Shown here piece by piece: positions 1 to 11,111 of a DNA stretch of 64,000 bases. A model generated the notes under the pieces. The model was not told where the DNA came from. It saw only the letters and a program-made list of their open reading frames with translations, and ran no database searches. The stretch is from Dermacentor variabilis (Eukaryota > Arthropoda > Arachnida > Ixodida > Ixodidae), in contig NC_134571.1 in the NCBI RefSeq assembly GCF_050947875.1, forward strand, positions 227,674,024 to 227,738,023, in the 5' to 3' direction. The translations under genes and the position numbers were made by a program. How positions within the stretch are numbered: the first letter of the stretch is position 1; the number at the start of each line of letters is the position of its first letter.

Positions 1-198
1 TACGATTAAGAATCCCAGGTTTGATGTTTTGCGAAGACTGCAAAGGTACCTCTACAAGAAAGCTTGGTGATCTCGCCGACGGCTGAGAGAGCTTCAAAAG
101 CAACCTAAGATGTAGCAAGAAAGAATGAGCAAGCTAAACAAGGGAGAACTGGAGTCACTTCTCCAGTGGCCACCTGAAGGCCCCCTTGTCGTGGAGGA

Positions 199-639
199 GT
201 GCATAAACTGGACACAAACATTTCGTCAAAGAGCCGCCACTATACAGACAAGTTTTTGACCATGTGTCTTTTGCTACACATTCGAAATCCCACTGCATAC
301 GACTTTCTGAGACACAACGACCTGATGCCCTTTTATGCGATGTCTACTGTAAGGAAATACACATCACTTGTGAGGCCGGACTGTGGCTTCGACAGCAAGT
401 TTTTTGAAGCCTTCAAGAAAAAACTCCTGAACAAGAAGGACATTCAAAGGCACGGAATGCTTGTATTTGATGAAATCCAGATGAGCTCAACCCTGCCATT
501 CCTTGCCCGGGACGACCAAGAGGGGTACCAGGCAAGGTGCCCGATTTTTGTTAGTCAGAGCCTGGTCACAGCTGTACGAATCCAACACATAAAGAACACA
601 ATGAAAGCACAGGGGAAGTTATCTGCAGTTTTCACTTGA
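199..639 (+). pseudogene. P-element-like transposase, fragment of the central region
   Basis: A 146-codon open frame resembles the central part of P-element/THAP9-type transposases. It has a Leu-rich start followed by a block with 'VRPDCGFDSKFFEAFKKK' and then 'RHGMLVFDEIQMS'. In this family the Phe-Asp-Glu-Ile stretch belongs to the start of the RNase H-like catalytic domain, which cuts and joins transposon ends in the nucleus. No THAP zinc finger is seen upstream within the window. The frame ends at 639, and a related block resumes at 1740 behind a good splice acceptor, so this may be one exon of a two-exon remnant. The ATG is simply the first in frame and is unlikely to be the real start. 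Decay downstream suggests a dead copy. Family call fairly sure; activity unlikely. Confidence 0.65.
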
Positions 640-1739
640 AGTGTAGAAATGATAAGCTGAAGATAATTGAAGGTGGACAAAATAACACACTGTCGCAGGT
701 GGGAGCCAAATTGTGCAAGGTGGCTGTTTGATCGTCCACATTTTTAGTTATTTATGCATGTGTACAAGATATAACTGGGAAGTAATAGCCAGCGCCACTC
801 ATGGCTATGACAGTGGATGTACATACAACATCCTTTTGACCGACTGTGTGGGTACTTCAGGAGCAGGCTAGTGACGAATAAGCTCTCCTGCTACCTGAAA
901 GCATCAAACTTGCAGGAGTTGAGAATAAGAAGGGGAACCGAGGGGCCAAGTTTACGTCAAAAACCATAAGAATTTAGCAGATAATTATAGTTTGTCCAAT
1001 TATGAACAACAGAGCACTAATGGGTTCGGTGGACTGTGGACTGCAATGCTTAATCTGAGCGTGTTTTCTTTGACTTGTAAAAGAAGCAAGTGGACAAAAC
1101 AGCACACCAATAGCTCAGGAGAAAATCGTTGACTGGTACCACTAGTGAAACAAAAAGTGAAGCTGGTTTATTACTGAACAATTCCTCAGTTTCGGCAAGG
1201 TCCCATGACATAAGCTGGAACGAATCTGAGTTCCAACGTAGGTCATCTGGCCTGTATTTTCATCCTACAGCTAATTCTCATCAACATAGTGAATGGAACC
1301 TGTAGCTTAACAAAGTTAAATTCTGTGGTTTTACATGTCGCTACAATAGTTTGATTATGAAGCACACTAACATGAGGCAAATTTTTTAGCGAGCTGGTTT
1401 CTTAACGTGCTCCTAAATCCAAGTACATCAGAACTTTTGTGTTGCCTTCATCGAAATGCTCCCGCCGAGGGGCAGGAATCGAATTTGCCACCTCGAGATC
1501 ATCAACGCAATGCCGCAGCCACTAAGCTACCGTGACAGTTAAAAGGTACACAGGGAGTGGGGGTGTTTAGGTGATCTGTAGCTACTAAGCAGCAAATGTG
1601 CTCCCTCAATAAATTATAAAGCATCTTGGTTCTGTATATAATTGGGCAGAAAGCCTATAATTTACGCTTCACGCGACCATATCTATGTATTTATGTTCCA
1701 CACAACAACAACCCACACAATGTATCATACTTCTTCCAG
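640..1739 (+). other. Presumed intron of the P-like remnant, holding a SINE
   Basis: No convincing coding sequence. The stretch ends in a pyrimidine-rich 'acttcttccag' directly before the next P-element-like block at 1740, a plausible splice acceptor. A tRNA-derived SINE lies at 1354-1545 in the opposite orientation. The donor site was not located with confidence. Confidence 0.4.
1354..1545 (-). repeat. tRNA-derived SINE
   Basis: Read on the minus strand, the element starts with a tRNA-like head. An A-box-like 'TAGCTTAGTGGC' lies at about 1518-1529 and a B-box-like 'AATTCGATTCC' at 1475-1485, spaced as in an RNA polymerase III promoter. A tail follows with the motif 'gtacttggatttaggagc', and the element ends near 'cttcataatc'. 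The same body plan recurs at 5387 (head) and 34240 (tail), so it is a dispersed family. Non-coding and mobilised in trans by LINE machinery in general; the partner LINE is not identifiable here. Confidence 0.75.
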
Positions 1740-1990
1740 GTGCGACAAGGCAGAGAGGTAAACGCCAGGACATTCTCCTACATTGGTCAAGTGCAACATG
1801 ACAACCTCCGCTGGCAGACCATGCTTTGATCTTCATGTTTGTGCCATTTGCAGACTGCTACATGCAGCCGGTAGGGGTTTTGCGTCCAAAGGGCCGACCA
1901 AGGCTGGTACAGAACAGATCACTGGATTCATTGAAAGACTAGTGAAAGCTACAATCATCTTGGAATACTTTACCGAAGAAAGAAGAAAAC
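1740..1990 (+). pseudogene. P-element-like transposase, second exon-like block
   Basis: Directly after the acceptor, one frame reads 'VNARTFSYIGQVQHD'. A second frame (about 1830-1880) reads 'FVPFADCYMQPVGV', and a third continues 'FASKGPTKAGTEQ'. Together these follow the order of a conserved region of P-element/THAP9 transposases, in which an aromatic-rich segment precedes 'G-x-FASKGP'. At least two frame changes are needed, so the copy is dead. It likely continues the fragment at 199-639 across an intron. The plus strand is supported by both the frame content and the acceptor. Confidence 0.6.
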
Positions 1991-2309
1991 AAAAACCAGC
2001 CTGTATAATAAGAGACGTTATACGACAGGACAAGAGAGACTGATAAGCATAAGCTAAAGCCGGGGTCCGCAAACCCCAGGTCGTGGGCCCAATGCGGCCT
2101 ATGAAGCGTTTTCTACGCTAGCTAGCCTGAGAGATCCCATCTTGGCACACGGGAACAGAGAAGTTATTTTCTTAACAACCACTGCACCAACCTTGCTAAG
2201 CTTTGTTGCATATAAAAGAAAAACGAACTTTACATACCGTAGATGCCCATTTTTCATTTTGGTCGTCAATTTTTGTAGACTAACGGATGCTGTTTACAGA
2301 AGTGGGTTA

Positions 2310-3403
2310 AAGTAAAACCTCGTTAAACCGTACCAGCTTAAACAGTAGTTTTGTTTTAAAAGCAGTAAAGTCAAATACCCAAACCAGTGGCCATTGAACA
2401 TAATGTGTTTTGTATCCGCATAAACCGTACCAGCTTATTGTGTACGTATCGGTTAACACATAGTGTTTCCACTTTTCGTTGCGCAAACATGGCGGTACGT
2501 CATCTCCATAGGGCGGCCCGGCAGAACAACAAGCCTCAGAGATTGGAACCACCTCCAAGAGCCCTGTGCGTTTGTGCATGAAGCCACATCAACATCAACA
2601 TGATTTCGGCGCCGTGCCAGCGAGCGTTGTGGCGTTGTGCAAACAAGGACTTGCGTCATGCAGAAGCTCGGATAAAACAGGCGCCGGGTGCTCAGCATAG
2701 ACGAAAAATTAGACATTGTTTGTGCTATCGAATGTGACACAAAGAAGTGGGCACTGGCACGCAACAGGAATCTGCTGTTCACTACGGTATGTGGCATTTG
2801 GAATGCGAAGAAGGTGCTCGGAGGTGCTGCGGCCACCGGGAAGAGATGTCGACTATGAGGTTCGACTTTCTGCCATTGTGGCCTCTGTTGTTGCCAAAGT
2901 GTCGACTAGCGACAGTGACGAGGACGACACGGAAAACGACAGCATGGGCGATTCATGCCCGACAGTGGTAGGAGCTGGGCGTTACGTCAGCCTCATGAAT
3001 GCAATCATCACGATGAGAACAGCATTCTGCAATGAAAGGTGCCCCGTGACTTCTGCAGCGCTACGACGCGCATGCACGGAGAATACGTAACGCCAATAAA
3101 GAATGTGCCATGCAAGTGTTTGCCGAGAAGAGGGGGCTGGCTGAAAAACTCCCTCACAGCTTCAGTAAGTTTCAGGCCGCCGTCGTTACTGCTAGGCCGC
3201 CGCGGCATCAAACGAAAATAACACTTTTGTCGCATGAAGTGAATAAATATTGCATTTTTTTTTCCCCTTTCATCGCACTCTCTCTGAGTTCTGTTTTTGA
3301 CACGTGAGTGGACGATCTCATGCTATTTCGGTTAAGCAGTACTACCGTTCAGTACATACTTTTTTCAAGGTCCGGCCAACTACGGTTTAACGAGGTTTCA
3401 CTG
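2310..3403 (+). mobile_element. Tigger-like DNA transposon, internally deleted copy 1
   Basis: About 1.09 kb bounded by inverted ends. The left end reads 'AAGTAAAACCTCGTTAAACC' and the right end, reversed, 'CAGTGAAACCTCGTTAAAC'; both are flanked by TA (2308-2309 and 3404-3405), the target duplication of the Tc1/mariner-pogo-Tigger group. Inside, a broken frame near 2700-2830 encodes the CENP-B N-terminal helix-turn-helix that binds transposon ends. It is followed directly by an acidic Ser/Asp/Glu stretch and a basic C-terminal tail (about 2900-3200). The DDE nuclease region is missing. The copy at 49866-57556 has the same internal structure. Frame breaks show it is dead; such copies move only with a transposase supplied in trans. 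Confidence 0.75.
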
Positions 3404-5386
3404 TATTTGATTTTGGCGCAGAGCTACAAATTTGTAAACTTTGCAATTAAATTTTTATACTTACCAATTTTCGTACATTCTTATATGAATTTGCAGGCTG
3501 TGAACAAAAATTTTATTTCCTGGGTTACTAAAATTTAGTTCTGTCCAATGCAGCATATATATTTTTTTAATTTGTGCATCCGTTGCCTCAAAAGGGATCG
3601 AGAAATCGCGAAAAAAATAGTTTTTTTCAATGTTGTCATATTCGTATTATCGGGGTCCCTTCCACTTATAGCCGAAGATTTGGGCCTTTGAGACGCATTG
3701 TTTTAAAGAAACTAAAATAAACGTGGGAACTCGACGTGGTTTCTCGCGAAAACATAGAAAAAAACGCCCATATTCCGCGGCGCCGCACTTCGTAGCCGTC
3801 TGCCTAAGCGGCCATCTTGGCCTCGTTTGAAAGAGTGATCCTTCAGCTCATTTTCCCGCTGTAGATGAGCCGCATGCATCGTGTCAATGCAGACAAAAGC
3901 ACATAAAAGTAAAAAACGAATGTGAGCTTGTCATTGGCTGCTTGTGATCATGTGGCAAAATGGAGGCTTCTCATTGGCTCGCGTGGGGCGCGTGAAGTTC
4001 AGCCGCCCGCCCGCATATAGCCTGTTTCACATGAAGTGATTTTTGTTGCACTAGAAGTGCGATTTCCATCGTTTGCGATTCGCAGTCACAGTGCCGACCT
4101 CCCAACTGCGACCAACCGATTGGTCGCACAGTCACCCCATCACAGCAATCGGTGCAATTTTCCGTCGAAATTGTGCGGAGAGCTATTTTGCTGGTTTGTC
4201 TTGGGAAATGGCGTCTCGCTCAACAAGTGCAATGCGTGGAGACGCGGATTACCGAATTCAGTACGTACGCGAAGGGAAAATAAAGAACTTGTACCGTACA
4301 TTCCATTCTCACATTTATGTGTGTTCGGTGACACACTACGCAGCAAATGAAGTGCATTTTCACGTTTGCTTCGTACGCCTTTGCGAGTTGCCATGAGACG
4401 ACATGGCCTTTTGGCGTCTTCACAATTTTCTTTTGTTGAATAGCATACGAAAATCGCCCGTATGGAGCAGCTTAAATAATTTCAACCTCGGCAAGGGCAA
4501 AAGACAAGAGAGCAAAGTACCCGAAGTTTCAACGTTGCACTGAACGTGGTACCGTTGCGTTTTATTGTCGGTTTTCAAGCGTGAATTTCCCGATGCATTT
4601 TGAAAGGTTATCTTACCTCACCTATTAAATTTGACAGAGCAAAAGTGTAGGCTATAGTAATGAATTTTCTACGATAGCATTAAATCCATGGCTTCAATAA
4701 ACAGCGCTGTTAATTTTTCGAATATTACATGCACGTTAAGTTGCACCTCTTCTCTGGAGAACTTTTTTTTCTTGCACAGAAATCAATAAACATTGAATAT
4801 GTTGGGGACTTTGTATCCTTACTGCACGTGTATTAACATTTGCTATAGTGGCACAGTGACAACGTACTCTCCTGCACCGTCATGTAAAACTCGTGCAACA
4901 GTGCGAAAAGCAGGCAAACAGCTTGTTCTTGTGGGGATAAAACAGTAGAAAATGACACGTTAAAGAAAAGAAAAAAAAAACTGTGCAGTGAAGTCAGCCA
5001 GTTGCATCCCTTCCTGTGAAACTGAATCTTTTAAGTACAAGCAGTAGTTGCACGTTCACAGCTGATCAAGAAACATTCATGCCTTACATGTTTCTAATAA
5101 GTTTCTAATAAGTTTGTGATCACATATATTAGTGTGTAAACCCATATAACGATACCCGATGTGATTACTGTCTTTATAAGTAATGAAATACTATGCTACT
5201 TGCAAGAACATATCACCCAGGGATTTTAGAACAAATTTCTGCATTTCAACTATACACAATATGTGGTTTATTCAATAAAGGACCACAAACTGCTTTTTTG
5301 TAACGAGAAACTTATTCAAAATTTTACTTACATACAGGCAAAAAAAAAAGTCTATAGACAAAAATATTGTTCTTCAATTTATCCAC
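3404..5386. other. Non-coding stretch with one MITE end
   Basis: No reading frame here looks like a gene. Short frames at 4036-4423 overlap on both strands without recognisable motifs. A 'AGCCTGTTTCACATG' end at 4019 matches the terminal repeat of the MITE at 25354-25913. The rest is AT-rich, with scattered homopolymers. Confidence 0.5.
4019..4045 (+). repeat. Single terminal repeat of a Harbinger-type MITE
   Basis: The 'AGCCTGTTTCACATGAAG' motif matches both ends of the element at 25354-25913. No partner end was found within 2 kb, so this is a truncated copy or a solo end. Confidence 0.45.
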
Positions 5387-5500
5387 CTGCCACTGTGGCT
5401 ATAGCATTCTGCTGCTAACACAACGGGAGGGGTTGAATTGTCAGCCATGGAAGTCGCATTTCGATTGGAGTCACAGGTAAAAAAAAGCCCTTAAACTTCT
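5387..5500 (+). repeat. tRNA-derived SINE, diverged copy
   Basis: The 'gccactgtggctatagcatt' head and the B-box-like 'GGTTGAATTGTC' (about 5431-5442) are followed by 'tcgcatttcgattggagtca'. This is the same order of blocks as the minus-strand SINE at 1354-1545, read here on the plus strand. It is more diverged and lacks the distal tail. Confidence 0.6.
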
Positions 5501-6199
5501 AACTACTACTGCATAGGGGGGCATGCTTATGCAAAATCTAAAACCAATCGAAAGCAAAGGGCCCACTTGTAAAACAACCATCTTTCGTGATAATTCGAGT
5601 GTGTAAACATTCATTGCATCAATATGTATTGTTCAACAGCACTGCATAAATAAGCATAATGAGGTATAGCAAGTACTCTGTCAGGAAGCTGGTTGTACAA
5701 ATGTATAAATGTCAAGACATGAATGCACATACTACATTGCACACACAGCACAAAGAAAACCTTTTCCAAGAGTTGTCCCTTCTGGCAGATATGAGTGGGC
5801 CATAAGCAGCAGAAACTTTATTGCAGGGCATTGCGTAATACCGCTTATGAAAGAATGAAGAGAGTGAAGAGGCTTTTAACAGCAGTACCTCATGCTACTC
5901 TAAAAAGAGGAACGATGAGCAAAAAAAATTTCTGGTAGAGCACTTCAACAGTAACTTTTTGAAAAGACAGAAAATTCCAGGTGAGAGTTGGAGGTACATT
6001 CGGCCCACCCACACTAACAACACAGGCATACTACAAGAAGTACTACAGCCTATGGTGTACTACATTCTATGGAAAAACTATCTTATACAGAAATCAATAA
6101 TGATGCAACAAGCACTCGACAACACTGCAGACTTTCTTGGCCAGTCTGGCCTATCGCTTTCTGATAAGTCGGCTTACATCAACATATGAAAAAAAGCTA
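5501..6199. other. Non-coding stretch
   Basis: Only a 76-codon frame at 5959-6189 without recognisable motifs. It may be the decayed upstream part of the LINE fragment that follows, but that cannot be shown. Confidence 0.4.
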
Positions 6200-6720
6200 A
6201 AATCAAGAACTACCCCAGATTGCGCATTGTGCTCCACATAACTGGACAAACATACCCGCAAGTCAACACCCAGAAATGCTCAGCTAGTGTAAGACCATGA
6301 CGGCAGAGCCAGCGCGTGGGTGAAACAATTAGGCCATGCCTTGACGCAAATTCTACACCTGGTGAAAAGAATAATTTTGAAATCATGGGGGGTGGACGAG
6401 TGTATACTATGGAAAATCGCAGATGCTGTGCTTGTGTCCAAGGTATTGTATGGTATAAATTACCAGCAGCGCACAAAAAAAGACAACCCATCGAATACAG
6501 GCATAGAGTAATAACAGGTCTTTCCAACTTTACCATGCTTGAAGACCTCTATGAGAAGGAGCAAACGAATAAGCATCTAGACAGAGTAGAGTTGCCGCCT
6601 GCAGCACAAATTCTTTGCCTCAAGAGCTCAGAACCTGGTCCCAAGATACTATGCCAGCTAGCATATGAGACGCAAAGACGACTACCCCTCCCTTCAGAAA
6701 CAACCTCGTGAGCACCTGAA
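6200..6720 (+). pseudogene. LINE reverse-transcriptase, C-terminal fragment
   Basis: Two overlapping frames together look like the region after the RT palm in non-LTR retrotransposons. The first (6320-6511) reads 'WGVDECILWKIADAVLVSK' and 'VLYGINYQQ'; the second (6316-6711) continues 'VITGLSNFTMLEDLY' and ends in 'KILCQLAYE'. Such thumb/connection segments follow the polymerase domain and lack catalytic aspartates. A frame change joins the two halves, and the upstream polymerase is missing. The clade is not certain; R1- or I-like is possible. Confidence 0.55.
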
Positions 6721-6909
6721 CTTGAAACACAACAAGCCCATACCGTGCAATATGGGGGCAAACAATTAGGCCACAAGACTATATATAACTGCCAAGTGCA
6801 CAGAGGAGGTTGCTAATCACGAAAATGCAAGCAAACATCACGCACATATAGCATACTGTTGTGGCAGTAGCAGTGTAACAGTAGTATGACACTACATAAA
6901 ATTAAACCC

Positions 6910-7058
6910 TGCACTAAGAAAGAAAGAAAATGAAATCCCGATCATCATCAAGAGTGGAGGGCACGAGATCGGTGCTTGAACACCACCATCTTGTTCTCCC
7001 TGCGTACTGTTCCGAACAACCACCCGTTTGTTGGACTCGTCCAATAAACGTCCTAACA
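6910..7058 (+). repeat. 5' LTR of gypsy element 1
   Basis: Matches 11908-12057 along its length. It ends 'aataaacgtcctaaca', with a possible 'aataaa' polyadenylation signal near its right end. The start is set at TG by alignment with the 3' copy; the first 25 bases are diverged. Confidence 0.8.
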
Positions 7059-7060
7059 TT

Positions 7061-7078
7061 TGGTGGATCGTGCTGGGT
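7061..7078 (+). other. Probable primer binding site
   Basis: 'TGGTGGATCGTGCTGGG' starts two bases after the 5' LTR. The TGG pairs with the CCA end of a tRNA primer. The tRNA was not identified. Confidence 0.5.
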
Positions 7079-7250
7079 ATGCACATCGCCGGCACCCTGG
7101 AACTCCGATCCCGCACGTTGCACTCGACCATGCAAGCTGACGCAGCCCAACCACCGCCACCTCTCCCGGCCGCCGTTTGCCCCAGCCCGGTTTGCCAGCG
7201 AGACCCCCCGGTATTCCCCCCGGTACGTCGCGGACTAGCTGTCGTCCTAC

Positions 7251-8306
7251 GAAAAAGTTAGTGGACCCAAGTGGGATGACGCTGCTAAGTTGAGTACCGC
7301 GAACTTTTACCTGGCTGGTGTGGCGAAGCTGTGGTAGACGAACCACGAATCGGAATTTGAGAACTGGTCCGCTTTCAAGGAGGCAATATCTGCCGTTTTC
7401 GGTCGCCCTACCATGCGGAAGTTACGCGCTGAGCAACGGCTGCGCACGTGGGCACAGGAACCGAATGAAACATTTACCGCCTATATTGAGGACATAATCG
7501 ATCTCTGCAGGCGCGCCGATGCCTCAATGAGCGAAAGTGGCAAAATACAGCATATTATGAAGGGTGTCGACGACAATGTCTTTCAAATGCTTCTTGCGAA
7601 TGCTTCTTGCACTGTGTCTGAAGTTGTAACTCTGTACCACAGCTATGATGAATTGAGAAGGCAGTAGGCTCTCACCCGATGTTCATCTCAGACGTACAAT
7701 CAACGACTCGCTGCACTGGACATCATGACTGACCAGTCATACCTTCTCGCACAAATGAAAGAATTTGTGCGTGAGGAGGTGGCCCGTCAGTTGTCTCTCC
7801 TGCCGCTTGCTCAACGTCAGGAGCTCCCACAGCAGCAGCAACTGCAGCGACCAATCCCATTGGCTCCCATGCTTTGACACGTCATTCAAGAGCAGATTTC
7901 CGAGGCCATGCCGGTGCCTGTTTAGCAGCAACCTGTTGCCACACCTCTTAGTTACGCTGAGGTAGTAAAACGGCAGCAGCTTCAACAGCCCTCACCGCCC
8001 CATGGTGTGTTGTATGCTGCGGCCCCGATTCAGCCGTCTGTGATATGGGCTGCTCCCATCACTGCGAATCCCTGGCGAAAGCGCGACAACCAGCCGATCT
8101 GTATTGCATGCAGTGGCCCTGGTCATATCGACCGATCCTGCTGCCATCGTGCGCCAGGATACTCAGACGGCCGTTCACCGAACTACATGGATCGTCCCCG
8201 CTCTCGTTATGAAAGTCCGGGTCCCCAAACAAGCACATCTTCACGTGACTATCTGCAACCCACGTCTTGTCGCTCACCTTCACTCCATCGCCACATGCGT
8301 TGTTGA
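7251..8306 (+). pseudogene. gag of gypsy element 1 (capsid and CCHC knuckle)
   Basis: A retrotransposon gag-like segment runs from about 7260 ('KWDDAAKLSTANFYLAGVA') through an in-frame TAG at 7335-7337. It continues at 7413-7667 with 'RLRTWAQEPNETFTAYIED'. The same frame at 8007-8306 carries a nucleocapsid zinc knuckle, 'CIACSGPGHIDRSC', which fits C-x2-C-x4-H-x4-C. Gag forms the virus-like particle that packages element RNA in the cytoplasm. The region between 7668 and 8006 is open only in pieces and is Gln-rich. Several stops make it non-functional. Confidence 0.7.
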
Positions 8307-8345
8307 CCAGCCCCTGAAAATAAGGGAAACTAGCCCCCGCAGTTC

Positions 8346-9143
8346 GTGAGGCAAGAACTGCGCTGTCGAAATGCTCAAACTTTGCCGTCGAATATTGTCG
8401 AAGTTTTTGTAGAAGGCATCCGTGCATATGCTCTTGTCGATACCGGGGCTGCCGTTTATGTTATAGACGCCACACTTTGCCGCAAGCTTCGGAAGGTGAC
8501 CACGCCTCTTGAGATGATGCCCTTACGTACAGCGAATGGAGACCCTGTTTGGCCTATAGCTGCCTGCACTGCTCGACTTATTATTGCTAAAGAGCACTAC
8601 ATTGTTGAGTTTATCGTCCTTTCATCCTGCTCGCACGACATCATACTTGGCTGGGACTTTCTATCGCATAATCACGCCGTTATTGATTGTGCCAGATATG
8701 AACTTGAGCTCTTTCTGTTGTCTGACCAGTCCTACAACCCCGTTCATCAAGCCGCACACAAACTAGTCGTAACAGAATACACAGAAATTCCGCCGACAGC
8801 AGCTGTTTTGCTCCCCGTGTTCTGCAACAGCATATGTGATGAAGCTGCATTCTTTGAACCATCACGCCTCCTTCTAAGTCGGAAGCCACTTCTTCTGCCG
8901 TATTCGACCCTCTCTATTTCGAATGGAACAAGCGCTCTCTGCCTCACAAATCCTCTTCCGTATCCCATCAAACTGCTTAAAGGTGAATCCCTTGGATGCG
9001 TGCAACCCATTGATATCGGCCAAATTTTTTCCATGAAGCAAGATTCAGCTCAACGCGGCCTCGATGTCATGATCAGTGCTCTTAATCCTTCTGATGTACC
9101 AGCTGCCGACCTATTCAATTCGTCGATCGCAGACGGACTGTAA
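8346..9143 (+). pseudogene. Aspartic protease and linker of gypsy element 1
   Basis: This 265-codon frame has the retropepsin signature 'ALVDTGAAVYVID' near residue 30, followed about 70 residues later by 'DIILGWDFLSHNHAVIDC', the conserved C-terminal block. The catalytic Asp-Thr-Gly is intact. The enzyme processes Gag-Pol in the particle. It is in the same frame as gag and as the downstream RT, separated from RT by a TAA at 9141-9143. The remaining ~150 residues form the usual protease-RT linker. Confidence 0.8.
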
Positions 9144-9851
9144 TCATTTGAAAGCTCTGCTCTTCTCCAGCTGCTCTACCAGTTTCGCGACTCTTTCGAT
9201 GTTGCCCAACGTGCCCTTGGCCGAATTTCTACCATTGTTCACTACATCGACACCGGCTCCAACTCACCAGTACGACAACGCCCTTACCCTGTCTCCACCG
9301 CGGAACGTCAAGTTATTACCGACCAGATTGATGGTATGCTTAAACGATATGTTATTCCCCCTTCACAAAGTCCGTGGGCATCCCTTGAGGTTTTCGTTAA
9401 AGAAAAGGATGGATCGATTTGCTTCTGCATGAATTACCGGCGCCTAAACAAGGTCACTCGAAAAGACGTGTATCCTTTACCCAGAATTGACGATGCCCTT
9501 GACTGCCTACAAGGTGTAAAGTTTTTTTCGTCGTTAGATTTGCGTTCCGGGTATTGGCAGGTGCCTTTAGCAGAGGCCGACCGTTCAAAGACAGCCTTCG
9601 TCATGCCTGATGGTCTATATGAATTCAATGTCATGCCCTTCGGCCTCCGCAATGCGCCTGCCACTTTCGAGCGCATGACGGACTCGGTTCTGCAGGGTTT
9701 GAAGTGGCACGTGTGTCTCTGCTATCTCGACGACATTGTTGCCCTTGAGCCAGATTTTGCGACCCATCTCGAATGCCTCAATCATGTCCTGACATGTCGG
9801 AAGACTGCTCAGCTGCAACTAAATCTCAAGAAGTGCTGCTTTATTGAGTGA
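9144..9851 (+). pseudogene. Reverse transcriptase core of gypsy element 1
   Basis: Conserved blocks appear in order: 'PPSQSPWASLEVFVKEKDG', 'YRRLNKVTRKD', 'LDLRSGYWQVPL', 'GLYEFNVMPFGLRNAP' and 'CYLDDIVAL'. In the frame starting at 9336, the Y-x-D-D catalytic box is at residues 130-133. The frame also extends leftward from 9336 to the stop at 9141-9143 with pol-like linker. The enzyme copies element RNA into DNA. A TGA at 9849-9851 interrupts the frame, which resumes in phase. Polymerase motifs are intact, so inactivation is by stops only. Confidence 0.85.
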
Positions 9852-10556
9852 AAACTTACAATTCTCGGTCACGTTGTATCAAAGGACGGTGTGCTTCTAG
9901 ACCCAGCTAAACTATGTGCCCTGACCGACTTCCCCAAACTGACGACTCTAAAGCAGTTACGAAGCTTCATGGGGTTACGCTCCTACTTTCGTCAGTTTGT
10001 GCACAACTTCGCCTCTATAACTGTACCTTTGACCCAACTTTTAAGCAGTACCTCCAATCTCTCGTCATGGTCGTCTGAGTGTGACCAAGCCTTCTCCATT
10101 CTTCGCCGTCTCCTGACGTCACCACCTATACTGCACCACTACGATCCTATGGCCGCAACTGAGGTGCACACAGATGCCAGCGGTGTCGGTCTCGGTGCTG
10201 TTCTCGTACAACGAAAGCTTGGGTTCGCAGAGTATGTCGTCGCATACACCAGCAGAATGCTCACCAAGGCTGAGTCAAACTATAGAGTCACCGAGAAAGA
10301 ATGCTTGGCAATAGTATGGGCACTTGTCAAGTTCCACCCTTACTTATATGGCCACACGTTTGATGTAGTTACGAACCATCATGCATTATGTTGGTTGTCT
10401 TTGTTGAAGGATCGTCAGGTCGCCTTGCCCGCTGGGCTCTTCGACTTGAAGAGTTTGACAACCGCATTATATATCGTTCCGGACGCAAGCATGCCGATGC
10501 TGATGCACTGTTGTGGTCACCACTATCCACCGAAACTGCGTCCGTATCCACTATAG
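9852..10556 (+). pseudogene. RT thumb and RNase H start of gypsy element 1
   Basis: In the same phase as the RT core, this frame gives '[12 protein letters not shown]', the connection block '[19 protein letters not shown]' and the RNase H start '[17 protein letters not shown]'. '[18 protein letters not shown]' and '[11 protein letters not shown]' follow. The expected Asp of the third RNase H block is Asn here (TNHHAL rather than SDHHAL). RNase H removes template RNA during reverse transcription. The tail past about 10410 changes frame. Confidence 0.8.
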
Positions 10557-10934
10557 ACTACCCATTGTCAGCTCTTGACATAGCCACCGTCTCCTCTGCA
10601 CAGTGCCACGATCCCTGGATCGCTTCGCTTCTTGACGTTTTATCCGAGGCACCCACCCTTTCGACCACTCGAACACTGCGACGCCAAGCTTCGCACTTCA
10701 ACATCCGTGATGGCCTCTTGTACCGGCGCAACTGCGCCAGATGGTAGGAAGTGGCTCCTAGTTATCCCCCGAACGCTGCGCTCTACTATCTGCGCTTCCT
10801 TTCACTCCGACCCGCAGTGTGCTCATGGCGGTGTCTTCAAGATCTATGAACGCTTACGGAAAAGGTACTACTGGCGCGGAATGTCTCAGTTTGTTCGCAA
10901 GATTATTTGCGGCTGCCACGAGTGCCAGCGATGA
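10388..10934 (+). pseudogene. RNase H end and integrase zinc-binding region, gypsy element 1
   Basis: After a frame change, 10388-10747 reads '[19 protein letters not shown]' and '[12 protein letters not shown]', the end of RNase H. A second frame change leads to 10632-10934. It contains '[18 protein letters not shown]', 'YYWRGM' and '[10 protein letters not shown]', which is the H-H-C-C zinc-binding domain at the start of integrase. This domain helps integrase multimerise and bind element ends. Confidence 0.75.
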
Positions 10935-11111
10935 AAAAAACCCCCGCATCCTGCCGCAGGTTCATTACAGCCCCTTCCATGCCCAGACCGCCCATTCGAC
11001 CACATTGGAATTGACCTTTATGGACCTTTACCTTTGACCACGGCGTGAAACCGATGGACTATCACTGCTGTCGATCCCTTTACATGATATGCTGAAACCG
11101 CTGCTCTTCCC

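Noticed and set aside
2040..2110. Resemblance to hAT-type sequence ('gtccgcaaacccc...gtgggcccaatgcggcc')
   Set aside because: Too short, with no terminal repeats or 8-bp duplication found.
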